Assembly (NCBI RefSeq): GCF_000018405.1
Contig: NC_009943.1
Span: 3,289,001 to 3,353,000 of the forward strand
Direction: 5' to 3'
Origin: Desulfosudis oleivorans Hxd3
GTDB lineage: Bacteria > Desulfobacterota > Desulfobacteria > Desulfobacterales > Desulfosudaceae
Length of the DNA: 64,000 nt
Positions 35,679 to 44,089 of this stretch are shown in pieces. Numbering within the stretch: position 1 is the stretch's first letter; every line of letters starts with the position of its first letter. A program made the position numbers and the translations under genes. A model generated the notes under the pieces. The model was not told where the DNA came from and searched no databases. It saw nothing but the letters and a program-made list of their open reading frames with translations.

Positions 35679-36377
35679 ATGTTTGAAACGATCAACCGGA
35701 TTGTGATCATGGCCCTGCCTGTTCTGTTTGCCGTGGGCATTCACGAGGCGGCCCACGGGTTTGCCGCTTGGAAAATGGGCGACGACACCGCTGCCCGGGC
35801 CGGCCGTATCACCTTAAATCCCCTTCGCCACATCGACATTGTGGGGTCCATCATTCTGCCGCTGCTGCTGGTGCTTGCCAGGGCCCCTTTTGTGTTCGGC
35901 TATGCCAAGCCGGTACCCATCAACCCGGGCCTGTTCCGGGAATACAAAAAAGGGGTGATCGTGGTCTCCCTGGCCGGCATCTGCGCCAACCTGGTCTGCC
36001 TGGCCGCCTCGGGCATCCTGTTCCGCCTGGTGCTGGCCGGTGCCCGGGCCTGGGCCACGGCCGGCTCCCCGGCCGCCATGGTGGCCTCGCAACTCCTGCT
36101 GCTGCTCTGGTTTTCCGTGCTGATCAACGCGGTGCTGGCCGTGTTCAACATGATTCCCCTTCCACCCCTGGACGGCAGCCGGGTGATCACCGTGTTCCTG
36201 CCGGTTGGCCTTCAAAAACGGGTTGCATCCATGGAACGCTTCGGTATAATGATCCTTCTGTTTTTATTTATTATTAAGGCGGACGTGGTGTTCAGCGTCA
36301 TCAACGCCCTGATAACCCCGCTGGTCGTCCTGGCCCTGGGCCAGGACGGGGTTGCCCTGATGGCCACGGGATTCTGA
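35679..36377 (+). CDS. Site-2 protease family (M50) membrane metalloprotease
   Basis: A 232-residue protein with about six membrane segments. Zinc motif HEAAH near residue 22 sits in the first helix, and the later NMIPLPPLDGSR supplies the third ligand (Asp) typical of S2P-type proteases with rhomboid-like YUP/FPG features. Such short M50 proteins often act on membrane regulators. It starts a run with trpS-scpA-scpB (25-bp gap), a common order in Desulfobacterota and Firmicutes. Confidence 0.88.
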   Translation: MFETINRIVIMALPVLFAVGIHEAAHGFAAWKMGDDTAARAGRITLNPLRHIDIVGSIILPLLLVLARAPFVFGYAKPVPINPGLFREYKKGVIVVSLAGICANLVCLAASGILFRLVLAGARAWATAGSPAAMVASQLLLLLWFSVLINAVLAVFNMIPLPPLDGSRVITVFLPVGLQKRVASMERFGIMILLFLFIIKADVVFSVINALITPLVVLALGQDGVALMATGF

Positions 36378-36402
36378 CGCAGCAACAGTATACGGAGCGG
36401 TA

Positions 36403-37392
36403 ATGAGCGGAAAAAAACGAATATTAAGCGGCATGCGGCCCACGGGCCCGCTGCATCTGGGCAACCTGCACGGCGCCTTGAACCAGTGGGTGGCCCTGCA
36501 GGACGAGTACGAATGTTTCTATTTTGTGGCCGACTGGCACGCGTTGACCAGCAACTACGAAGACCCGGTGGGGCTTGACGAATTTACCCTGGAGATGGCC
36601 GCGGACTGGCTTTCCGCCGGCCTGTCGCCGGAAAAGAGCACCCTGTTTGTCCAGTCCCATGTCAAGGAGCATGCCGAGCTGTTTCTGATTCTTTCCATGA
36701 TCACGCCCCTGTCCTGGCTGGAGCGCAACCCCACTTATAAGGATCAGATGGCCCAGTTGGTGGGAAAAGATGTCTCCACTTTCGGATTTCTGGGCTATCC
36801 GGTGTTGCAGGCCGCGGACATCATCATGTACCTGGCCGACGCGGTGCCGGTGGGGGAAGACCAAATTCCCCACGTGGAGATCACCCGGGAGATCGCCCGG
36901 CGGTTCAACCACCTGTACGGCCCGGTGTTCCGGGAGCCCCAGGTCCTGCTGACAAAGGCCACGGCCCGCATCCTGGGCATTGACCGCCGCAAGATGAGCA
37001 AGAGCTACGACAACGCCATCTACCTGGGCGACCCGCCGGAAACCATTGCCGAGCGCACCAGTCGCATGATCACCGACCCCCAGCGGGCCAGAAAAAGCGA
37101 CCCCGGCGACCCCGGCGTGTGCAACGTGTTCGAGTTTCACAAGCTTTACACCGACCCCGAAAAGGTCAAAGAGATTGATGCCGGGTGCCGGTCAGCGGCC
37201 CTGGGATGCGTGGAATGCAAAAAGAACCTGGCCGTTTCCCTGGCCGAGGGGCTTGCCCCCATCCGCGAAAAGCGGGCCCATTACATGGAGCGGCCCGACC
37301 AGGTGAAACAGATTCTGGCCGACGGCACCCAAAAAGCCCGGGCCGTGGCCCGGCAGACCATGGAAGCGGTGCGGGCCGGGGTACGGCTGTGA
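36403..37392 (+). CDS. trpS: Tryptophanyl-tRNA synthetase
   Basis: Class I synthetase. HIGH-type motif PTGPLHLGNL at the N-terminus and KMSKS in RRKMSKSYDN. 329 residues, normal size. GGAG precedes the ATG. It overlaps or abuts scpA, forming a trpS-scpA-scpB operon. Confidence 0.96.
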   Translation: MSGKKRILSGMRPTGPLHLGNLHGALNQWVALQDEYECFYFVADWHALTSNYEDPVGLDEFTLEMAADWLSAGLSPEKSTLFVQSHVKEHAELFLILSMITPLSWLERNPTYKDQMAQLVGKDVSTFGFLGYPVLQAADIIMYLADAVPVGEDQIPHVEITREIARRFNHLYGPVFREPQVLLTKATARILGIDRRKMSKSYDNAIYLGDPPETIAERTSRMITDPQRARKSDPGDPGVCNVFEFHKLYTDPEKVKEIDAGCRSAALGCVECKKNLAVSLAEGLAPIREKRAHYMERPDQVKQILADGTQKARAVARQTMEAVRAGVRL

Positions 37393-37421
37393 TCGAAACG
37401 GTTTCGGAAAAAAGGCGGGCC

Positions 37422-38135
37422 ATGCGGCAGGACGATACCTACAAGGTCAAGACCGACATCTTTGAAGGCCCCATGGACCTGCTGGTGCACCTCATCAAGA
37501 AAAACGAGGTGAGCATCTACGACATTCCCATTGCCGACATCACCCGCCAGTTTCTGGAATACATCGAGTGGCTGAAGCTGATGAACATCGACGTGGCCGG
37601 CGATTTTCTCTACATGGCGGCCATTCTCACCAACATCAAGTCCCGCACCCTGCTCCCCTCCCACAACGGGCCGGACGATGACGAAGACCCGCGCATGGAG
37701 ATCACCCGTGCCCTTGAAGAGTACATGCAGATCAAGAACGCGGCCGAAACCTTGAGCAGCCGGGACATTCTCAATGAAGACACATTTGTGCGGGCCTCGG
37801 ACCGAAAGGCCCTGACCGCCGAGGCCGACGACGGCATGATCGTGGTGGGGCTGTTTGAACTGATCGACGCGTTTCAGAACATCCTGGACCGGCTGCCGTC
37901 CTCCACCACCCTCTCCCTGTCCGCCGAAGTCATCTCCATCAAGGAGCGCATCTCCCAGATCGTGGACATTCTCGAAAAGAACCGGTCGGTCACCTTTGAC
38001 CAGCTGTTTGAGGAAAACTATACCAAAAGCGATATCGTGGTCACCTTTCTGGCCCTGCTGGAAATGGTGAAACTGAGCATTGTCGCTGTGCGGCAGCATA
38101 CGCACAACGGCGTGATAAGGCTGTTTTACCAATGA
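37422..38135 (+). CDS. scpA: Segregation and condensation protein A
   Basis: Kleisin subunit of the bacterial Smc-ScpAB condensin. N-terminal Smc-neck-binding part with IFEGPMDLLVHLIKKNEVSI and a C-terminal winged helix (VTFLALLEMVKLS). I use ATG 37422 with AAGGCGG upstream; an in-frame GTG at 37389 that overlaps the trpS stop would add 11 residues and is possible. 237 residues. The stop overlaps the scpB start (ATGA). Confidence 0.92.
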   Translation: MRQDDTYKVKTDIFEGPMDLLVHLIKKNEVSIYDIPIADITRQFLEYIEWLKLMNIDVAGDFLYMAAILTNIKSRTLLPSHNGPDDDEDPRMEITRALEEYMQIKNAAETLSSRDILNEDTFVRASDRKALTAEADDGMIVVGLFELIDAFQNILDRLPSSTTLSLSAEVISIKERISQIVDILEKNRSVTFDQLFEENYTKSDIVVTFLALLEMVKLSIVAVRQHTHNGVIRLFYQ

Positions 38136-39031
38136 ACCCAACGGAACTGAAAAACATCATTGAAAGTCTGCTGTTCGTCACCGACACGCCGCTGAGCCCA
38201 TCGGCCGTCAAGAAGGTGGTCACGGACAGCGACATTGGTGAAATTCGCCAGGCCCTGGCCGAGTTGAAGGCGGAGTATGAGGCCCGGCAGGGCGGCTTTG
38301 TCCTGAGCGAGGTGGCCGATGGCTACCAGTTTCGCACCCGGAGCGCCTACAAAGAGTGGATCAAACGCATGTTCAAACCGCCGCCCACCCGGCTGGGCAA
38401 GGCGGCCCTGGAAACCCTGGCCATCATTGCCTATCACCAGCCGGTGATCCGGGCCGACGTGGAAAAAATCCGGGGCGTGGACTCCGGCGCCATCCTGCGC
38501 ACCCTGCTGGAGCGCAAGCTGATCCGCATCCTGGGAAAAAAGGAGATCCCCGGCCGGCCCCTGATATATGCCACCACCCAGCGGTTTTTAGAGGTGTTCA
38601 ACCTGCGCAGCCTGCGGGACATGCCCACCCTCAAGGAGATTCAGGACTTTGCCCGAAGCGACGATGACGAAATGGATCCCCCCCTGGTGGAGACCGACGT
38701 TGCCGAATTCGAGGAACCGACGCCGGACAGCACAAACAATGAAATGACGGAAAGCGATACACCGACCGACGAGGCCCCGGCTGACGAGACTTCGGCGGAC
38801 GAGGCCCCATCACCGGACGATACCCTGTCAGACGCCCCAACGGAGGAAGACACACCCGCGGATTACGGGTCAGCGGCCCCGGACCGGGAAGCCGGCACCC
38901 CGGAATCGGCGGACGAGGCGGAGGAAGCGGCCCAAATGCCGGCAGCAGCCCCTGAAGACGGTAAAAACGAACCGCCGGATTCGACGCCTACCGGGGAAAA
39001 AGAAAACAGCGATTTTGAAAATGATGCTTGA
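38132..39031 (+). CDS. scpB: Segregation and condensation protein B with long acidic tail
   Basis: Residues 1-175 are the normal ScpB double winged helix (IIESLLFVTDTPLS, RLGKAALETLAIIAYHQP, GRPLIYATTQRFLEVF). Residues ~180-299 are a low-complexity tail of Asp, Glu, Ala, Pro, Ser and Thr, probably disordered; a typical ScpB is under 200 residues. It binds ScpA as a dimer in the condensin complex. The tail's role is unknown; it is highly acidic and might modulate DNA access. Confidence 0.92.
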   Translation: MNPTELKNIIESLLFVTDTPLSPSAVKKVVTDSDIGEIRQALAELKAEYEARQGGFVLSEVADGYQFRTRSAYKEWIKRMFKPPPTRLGKAALETLAIIAYHQPVIRADVEKIRGVDSGAILRTLLERKLIRILGKKEIPGRPLIYATTQRFLEVFNLRSLRDMPTLKEIQDFARSDDDEMDPPLVETDVAEFEEPTPDSTNNEMTESDTPTDEAPADETSADEAPSPDDTLSDAPTEEDTPADYGSAAPDREAGTPESADEAEEAAQMPAAAPEDGKNEPPDSTPTGEKENSDFENDA

Positions 39032-39137
39032 CCTTGGATCAACTATTATTTATTTATAGGGGTACGCCGGGCGGCGGTAAACATTCAGCTCCCGGCCAAA
39101 GGACCCGGACCGGGAAAAGGCCGGGGCCTTGACAGAT

Positions 39138-39212
39138 GGGCGGTTAACTCAGCGGGAGAGTGCCACCTTCACACGGTGGAAGCCACTGGTTCAAATCCAG
39201 TACCGCCCACCA
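39138..39212 (+). tRNA. tRNA-Val (anticodon CAC)
   Basis: Acceptor GGGCGGT pairs with ACCGCCC, D-arm AACTCAGCGGGAGAG, anticodon stem CCACC/GGTGG with loop TTCACAC (CAC at 39170-39172), T-arm CTGG-TTCAAAT-CCAG, encoded CCA. The cyclic-nucleotide-binding gene starts 56 bp downstream. Confidence 0.97.
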
Positions 39213-39267
39213 TCACCTTCCCCGGGCCAGCTGGAAACCATCGGCCTCCTGGACAGGAGAAACGCAC

Positions 39268-39792
39268 ATGCTGGAATCCAAATACCTGAAAGACAACATT
39301 CAGAACATTCAGAAGTTGATGAGCATCCCTGCGTTGAAACACTTTGAAACACGCAACCTGGCCAAAATCCTGCGGCTGAGCAAAATTCGGGAGTATGACG
39401 ACGGCGAGGTAATCATCAAGGAAGGGGACGTGGATCCCTGGCTCTACTTCCTGCTGACCGGCAGGGTGATCATCAAAAAACGGGGTATCGAAATCACCCA
39501 GATCAATTCTATCGGCGAGATCTTCGGCGAGATGCGAATCATCGACGATGAGGGCCGGTCCGCCGATGTCTATGCCGACGGCCACACGATCTGCCTGGCG
39601 GTAAACACCTCGGCCCACAAGCATTACCCGTCCGGCACCAGCACCGACAAGGAAGAGACCTTAGACTTTATCCTGCTGCTTTACCGGATCTTCGCCGAGT
39701 ACATGAGCGCCCGGCTGCGGCTCACCAACACTGAACTGATCAAGGCCAAGATGGAGGCGGGCAAGCTTCGAAAGAAGCTTCAGGGAAAATAG
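39268..39792 (+). CDS. Cyclic-nucleotide-binding-domain protein
   Basis: A 174-residue protein, essentially one cNMP-binding beta roll: EYDDGEVIIKEGDVDPWLYF, LLTGRVII and a GEIFGEMRIIDDEGRSADV segment in the phosphate-cassette position. No DNA-binding domain is attached; the C-terminus is a helix (LRLTNTELIKAKMEAGKLRKK). I start at ATG 39268 with GACAGGAGA upstream, since the longer frame overlaps tRNA-Val. The lack of an HTH suggests a protein-interaction sensor. It may be co-transcribed with the radical SAM gene 29 bp later. Confidence 0.85.
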   Translation: MLESKYLKDNIQNIQKLMSIPALKHFETRNLAKILRLSKIREYDDGEVIIKEGDVDPWLYFLLTGRVIIKKRGIEITQINSIGEIFGEMRIIDDEGRSADVYADGHTICLAVNTSAHKHYPSGTSTDKEETLDFILLLYRIFAEYMSARLRLTNTELIKAKMEAGKLRKKLQGK

Positions 39793-39821
39793 CCGATGGT
39801 TTCCTGCCGCCACAATCCCTT

Positions 39822-40868
39822 ATGACGCCCCGATTGCCGCACGAAAAAAAGACCGTCTCCTTTTCCAGGGAGGCGGTCAATGTCTTTTTTCACATTCTCA
39901 CCCGGTGCAACCTCCGCTGCGCCCACTGTTACATCAACCCGGATCAGCACGGCGCCGACACCCTGCCCCTGGAGACCATTTGCCGCTGGCTGGAGGCGTT
40001 TTCCCCGGCCACCCGCAAGGCCAATCTCATTTTCCTGGGCGGAGAGCCCACCCTGCACCCGGACCTGGCCCTCGCCGCGGCCCATGCCCGGAAAATCGGC
40101 TATGATTCGGTCACCATCGACACCAACGGCTACCTGTTTAACGATATACTTGATAAAACCACCCCCGACACCATCGACTACATCAGCTTTTCCTTAGACG
40201 GGGCCACGCCGGAAACCAACGACGCCATTCGGGGAAAAGGCAGCTACGAAGCCTGCCTGGCCGGTATTCAAAAGGCCAATGCCAGGGGGTTTGCCACCAG
40301 CCTGATCTACACGGTCAGCACGGCCAACCTGCACGAGCTTGCCGCCATGCCCGATCTGGCGGGCCGGCTGGGCATTTCCAGAATGTTTATCCAGGTGCTG
40401 GGCATTCGCGGCAAATCAGCCGGAGACAAGGCCGCTCAGGACATGGGCCAGGTATCACGGGAACAATGGCGGGAAAATGTACCGGCGGCGGCCATGGCCG
40501 GTGCCGATCACGGCATCATTGTCACCTACCCGAAAGTGTTTTTAGGCGAGGATGAAGTGTTTGAATGCGCGGGCCGGGTGGCGGACAACTATTTTATTTT
40601 CCCCAACGGCCGGGTCTACCGGTGCCCCCTGTGCGAGGACTTTCCCCTGCACAGCCTGGCCTTTGAAAACAACCGGCTGGTGGCCACCCCGCGCGTCAAC
40701 GAGGCCGACCTGTTTGAGCTGGACATTGCCGAGGGGTGCGTGATGAACCGGCTGGTGCAGCCGGGCAACCTTTCCTGGCGGCCCGACGGCCGGCCCAAAT
40801 ACCGCATCGCCTGCTGCATGTTAAAAGAAGAGGTGCGGCCCGGCAAGCCGGACCGCACCTCTATCTGA
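39822..40868 (+). CDS. Radical SAM protein with SPASM-like C-terminus
   Basis: A 348-residue enzyme. The [4Fe-4S] motif CNLRCAHC is at residues ~28-35, GGEPTLHPD is the SAM glycine motif, and further Cys in ECAGRV, CPLCEDF, GCVMN and CCML form a SPASM/twitch-like auxiliary cluster region. This type modifies peptides or makes cofactors. No precursor peptide gene is next to it. The start at 39822 is weakly supported. Its 3' end encodes a strong hairpin. Confidence 0.82.
   Translation: MTPRLPHEKKTVSFSREAVNVFFHILTRCNLRCAHCYINPDQHGADTLPLETICRWLEAFSPATRKANLIFLGGEPTLHPDLALAAAHARKIGYDSVTIDTNGYLFNDILDKTTPDTIDYISFSLDGATPETNDAIRGKGSYEACLAGIQKANARGFATSLIYTVSTANLHELAAMPDLAGRLGISRMFIQVLGIRGKSAGDKAAQDMGQVSREQWRENVPAAAMAGADHGIIVTYPKVFLGEDEVFECAGRVADNYFIFPNGRVYRCPLCEDFPLHSLAFENNRLVATPRVNEADLFELDIAEGCVMNRLVQPGNLSWRPDGRPKYRIACCMLKEEVRPGKPDRTSI
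40829..40862 (+). other. Strong hairpin in the 3' end of the radical SAM gene
   Basis: AGAGGTGCGG and CCGCACCTCT form a perfect 10-bp stem inside the last codons. No T-run follows, so it is not a standard intrinsic terminator; it may still slow transcription or guard the mRNA end. Confidence 0.5.
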
Positions 40869-41000
40869 GACACCGGGCAAACCCCTGTGATGGCCCGTCA
40901 AAGGGCGAACACAAGGTTCGCCCCTACCGTATTTGCGAGTGTCGAAGCAACACAGCAGCTGCGGCCAAGGTGACCCGGTGCGAAGGGTGAAATATTCGGG

Positions 41001-42224
41001 TTAGAAGTAATAGCCAAAGTTGATGTTGCCCCGGTATTCCCACGCATTGGTGGTGTTGGCGCCGAACCGGTTGCTGGCCCAGGCCGGACCCGGGCTGGTG
41101 CCGTATCCCACCTCGTTGCCCACAAAGTCGTTGCCATTGGAAAAGGCCAGGTCGGTGTAGATATACCATCCGCCGTTGGCCCAGGCCGCCCCGACCACCG
41201 CCATCTCGCTGTCGTTGAAATCGCTCTCCGTCTTCATGATGGCGCTGTATTCCACGTAGGGCAGCACGTAGTCCAGCCACTCCACCCCCGGCGTATCAAT
41301 TTTATAGCTCAGGGAGACCGCGGGAATAAAGGCCTCGGCCGCAATCAGGGTGGGAAAATCAAAGGCCCCCATCTGCACCAGCTTGTCCGTACCCAGGGGC
41401 TGGGCCGCGTCCACATCATAATTGTAATAGGTGAGCTGGGGCGCCAGCTTGAAATTCCCCATGGTGGCCACGGCGTGGACCGATGCCGCCATGTGGTCCC
41501 CGTCGTCCTGGATGCCGTTGCTCTCCAGCAGCCCGTACTGCAGGGAGGCGCCGAGATCGGTGGAGACACTGTCCCCCGCAACGGTATAAATTGCCCGGAC
41601 GTTGAACTGGTGACGCTCCTCGTACCCCTGGCCGGTCTCGTCCACCACGTCATAGGAGTAGCGCACGCTGTCTTTTGAAAAATTGGCGCCGTTGTGGGTT
41701 CCTTCGTCGGAAACATAGTAACCGAAATCAAGGGTCAGATTGTCCATGGGCTTGGTGTACTTGACGCCCAGGTCCATGTCATCGGCCAGGCCCACATAGT
41801 AGTGCTGGTCAAACATCCAGCTCTGGGAGACGCCGTAGGCGGTGGGGCCGAAAGGCACCCGGTTGAGGCCCACCTGGACCTGGCTGTCATTGTCAAAGTT
41901 GTACCCGATCCACCCGGTGTGGGGAAAGTGGTAGCCGTCGTGGTTGTTGTTGCCGTAACCGGGATAAAACCGGTACTCGGCCTTGGCCACCCACTGCGCG
42001 TGGGCGTAGTCCAGGTTGATGCGAAAGGTGTCCAGGGCCACGGTGCCGCCGTCCTCCTGGGCACGTGAAGAGCGGTCCAGTATGGGATCATAATCGCCGA
42101 TCGTGTAGTTGGCCCGAATCGCACCGCCGATCTTCAGGTCCCCCACCTGAAAGGCGGAAGCCGCAACCGGCAGGCAGAGCATCACCGCTGCCGTCACCAT
42201 CAGCCATTTGCTTGTCTTAAACAT
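41001..42224 (-). CDS. Outer-membrane porin-like beta-barrel
   Basis: A 407-residue protein with signal peptide (ending VAASAF around residue 25) and many alternating amphipathic strands with aromatic girdles (for example WVAKAEYRFYPGY and LTLDFGYYVSD). It ends in Phe (FGYYF), the signal for BAM-dependent insertion. I cannot name a specific porin family. It follows proX by 56 bp in the same direction, so it may be the outer-membrane route for the betaine-type transporter. Confidence 0.8.
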   Translation of the reverse strand: MFKTSKWLMVTAAVMLCLPVAASAFQVGDLKIGGAIRANYTIGDYDPILDRSSRAQEDGGTVALDTFRINLDYAHAQWVAKAEYRFYPGYGNNNHDGYHFPHTGWIGYNFDNDSQVQVGLNRVPFGPTAYGVSQSWMFDQHYYVGLADDMDLGVKYTKPMDNLTLDFGYYVSDEGTHNGANFSKDSVRYSYDVVDETGQGYEERHQFNVRAIYTVAGDSVSTDLGASLQYGLLESNGIQDDGDHMAASVHAVATMGNFKLAPQLTYYNYDVDAAQPLGTDKLVQMGAFDFPTLIAAEAFIPAVSLSYKIDTPGVEWLDYVLPYVEYSAIMKTESDFNDSEMAVVGAAWANGGWYIYTDLAFSNGNDFVGNEVGYGTSPGPAWASNRFGANTTNAWEYRGNINFGYYF

Positions 42225-42279
42225 TTTTCCTCCTTGATATCATATTTTTGAGTTTATCTTTTTTATACGAAGATGCCGT

Positions 42280-43134
42280 CTATTTGGGCAGCCAGGCCGC
42301 CACCTTGTCCGGGTTCTGCTTCACCCACTTGACGGCGTTTTCTTCCGGGGTGGTTCCCTTTTCCTGGTTCCAGGCCATCACGGTCTGAATATCCTCGGGG
42401 GTCCACTCAAACCGGTCGAGAAACGCGTACAGGTCCGGCTTGTCTTTCTTCAGCCCCTTGCGTACGATGGTGTCGATATACTCGTCCCCGCCATAAATCC
42501 CAAGCGGATCCTCCAGGTACTTCAGGTCCCACCTGCCGAACTTCCAGTGAGGGGTCCAGCCGGTAACCACCACCCACTCCTTGTTTTTGATCTTGTCGCT
42601 CAGCACCATGGTCATCATGGCGCCGCTGCCCTCCATCAGTTCCATCTTCTTCATCTTATAGGCCTTGATGGCGGCTTCGGTCTTGGACATGATGCCGGCG
42701 CCGGGGTCGATGCCCGTGATCTGGCCGTCAAATTTGTCGGCATTGGCGTCCAGCTCCTCGATGGAGTCGATGGTCACATAGGCCGGCACCACCAGGCCGA
42801 TGCGGGTGCCCACCAGGTTATGACCCAGGTTTTCCACCTTGTTCTTGACCTTGTCATAGTAATGACCATGGGTGGTGGGCAGCCAGGCCGTGGTGCAGGC
42901 ATCCACGTCACCGGTGGCCAGGGCCTGCCACATGGCGGCGGCACTGACCGGAGTGAGTTCCACATCGTAGCCCATTTTTGTCTCCAGCACGGCCTTGACC
43001 ACATTGGCCGACGCCGTGGCGCAGGACCACTCCACGTAAACAATCTCAGCGGTCTTGTCCTTGGCCGTTGCCGGCCCCAGGCCCAGGGCCATGCCGAGTG
43101 CCAGAACAATTAGAATCGATAACATCCGTTTCAT
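42280..43134 (-). CDS. proX: Glycine betaine/proline ABC transporter substrate-binding protein
   Basis: A 284-residue periplasmic protein of the OpuAC/ProX type. Signal peptide to ~residue 25 (VLALGMALGLGPATA), then VYVEWSCATASANVVKAVLE, the WLPTTHGHYYDK loop and VTGWTPHWKFGRWDL, whose aromatic residues form the quaternary-amine cage in the family. I start at ATG 43134 because GGAGGAT lies seven bases upstream; the longer frame is not needed. Third gene of the proVWX operon. It probably binds glycine betaine or a related amine. Confidence 0.9.
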   Translation of the reverse strand: MKRMLSILIVLALGMALGLGPATAKDKTAEIVYVEWSCATASANVVKAVLETKMGYDVELTPVSAAAMWQALATGDVDACTTAWLPTTHGHYYDKVKNKVENLGHNLVGTRIGLVVPAYVTIDSIEELDANADKFDGQITGIDPGAGIMSKTEAAIKAYKMKKMELMEGSGAMMTMVLSDKIKNKEWVVVTGWTPHWKFGRWDLKYLEDPLGIYGGDEYIDTIVRKGLKKDKPDLYAFLDRFEWTPEDIQTVMAWNQEKGTTPEENAVKWVKQNPDKVAAWLPK

Positions 43135-43246
43135 AACATCCTCCTTCTGATTTACAGTTAAATGGAACAACCATGCGGCGCAAAAACAGAACGCCGCACA
43201 CTCTCAACTTTTTCAGACAGACCGGATGATCTGTCGGATCTACATA

Positions 43247-44089
43247 TCAGTGGCCTTCCTTTTGGTCCGTTCCCACCCGTTGCATGACCCGGTCCAGAAT
43301 GATGGCCAGGATCACGATGCCGATGCCGGCTTCAAACCCCCGGCCCGGCTCCAGCCGCTGAATCGCCTTCCAGACCTCGCCACCCAGACCCTTGGCGCCG
43401 ATCATGGCGGCAATCACCACCATGGACAGTGCCAGCATGATGGTCTGGTTGATACCGGCCATCATGGTGGTCTTGGCAATGGGCAGCTGGACCTTGAACA
43501 GCTTCTGTCCCCTGGAGCTGCCAAAGGCGTCGGCCGCCTCCACCAGTTCCCTGGGCACCTGCTTGATGCCCAGACAGGTAAGCCGGATACAGGGCGGCAC
43601 CGAGAAAATCACGGTTGAAAAGATGGCGCCCACGGCCCCCAGGCCGAAAAAGGGAATGGCCGGAATCAGGTAGACAAAGGCCGGCATGGTCTGCATCACG
43701 TCCAGGATGGGCGTGATGATCCGGTAGGCGGTCTGGCTCAGGGCCGACAGGATGCCCAGGGGAACACCGATGGCAATGGCAAACAGCACCGCGATGACGA
43801 TCAGGGCCATGGTGCTCACAGTGGGAGCCCACAGCTCCATGTTCCAGATCAGCAGCAGCCCCACAAGGGTAAACAGGGCAATGCCCCGGCGCCGGCTTAA
43901 AAACCAGGCCAGGCCGGTGAGCGCCAGGATCAGCACCAGGGGGTGAAAAAACATCATGACGCTTACCATGATATCCACACCGTTTTCCGTGACCTTGGAA
44001 AAGGCCTTGGTGGCAAAGGAAAAATGGTCCACGAAAAAATCGATGGCCGACTCGATGACCTCACCGATGGGTATTCTATACATTTCCAA
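43247..44089 (-). CDS. proW: Glycine betaine/proline ABC transporter permease
   Basis: A 280-residue inner-membrane permease with six to seven hydrophobic segments and the cytoplasmic EAA loop (ELVEAADAFGSSRGQKLFKVQLPIA, read around the Gly). The family opening MYRIPIGEVIESAIDFF is present. It overlaps the ATPase gene by 14 bp, implying coupling. It forms the membrane channel of the ProVWX importer. Confidence 0.93.
   Translation of the reverse strand: MEMYRIPIGEVIESAIDFFVDHFSFATKAFSKVTENGVDIMVSVMMFFHPLVLILALTGLAWFLSRRRGIALFTLVGLLLIWNMELWAPTVSTMALIVIAVLFAIAIGVPLGILSALSQTAYRIITPILDVMQTMPAFVYLIPAIPFFGLGAVGAIFSTVIFSVPPCIRLTCLGIKQVPRELVEAADAFGSSRGQKLFKVQLPIAKTTMMAGINQTIMLALSMVVIAAMIGAKGLGGEVWKAIQRLEPGRGFEAGIGIVILAIILDRVMQRVGTDQKEGH

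Noticed and set aside
37185-37421. Extended N-terminus of ScpA
   Set aside because: Read antiparallel to trpS codons in another frame; ScpA proteins begin just before FEGPMDLL.
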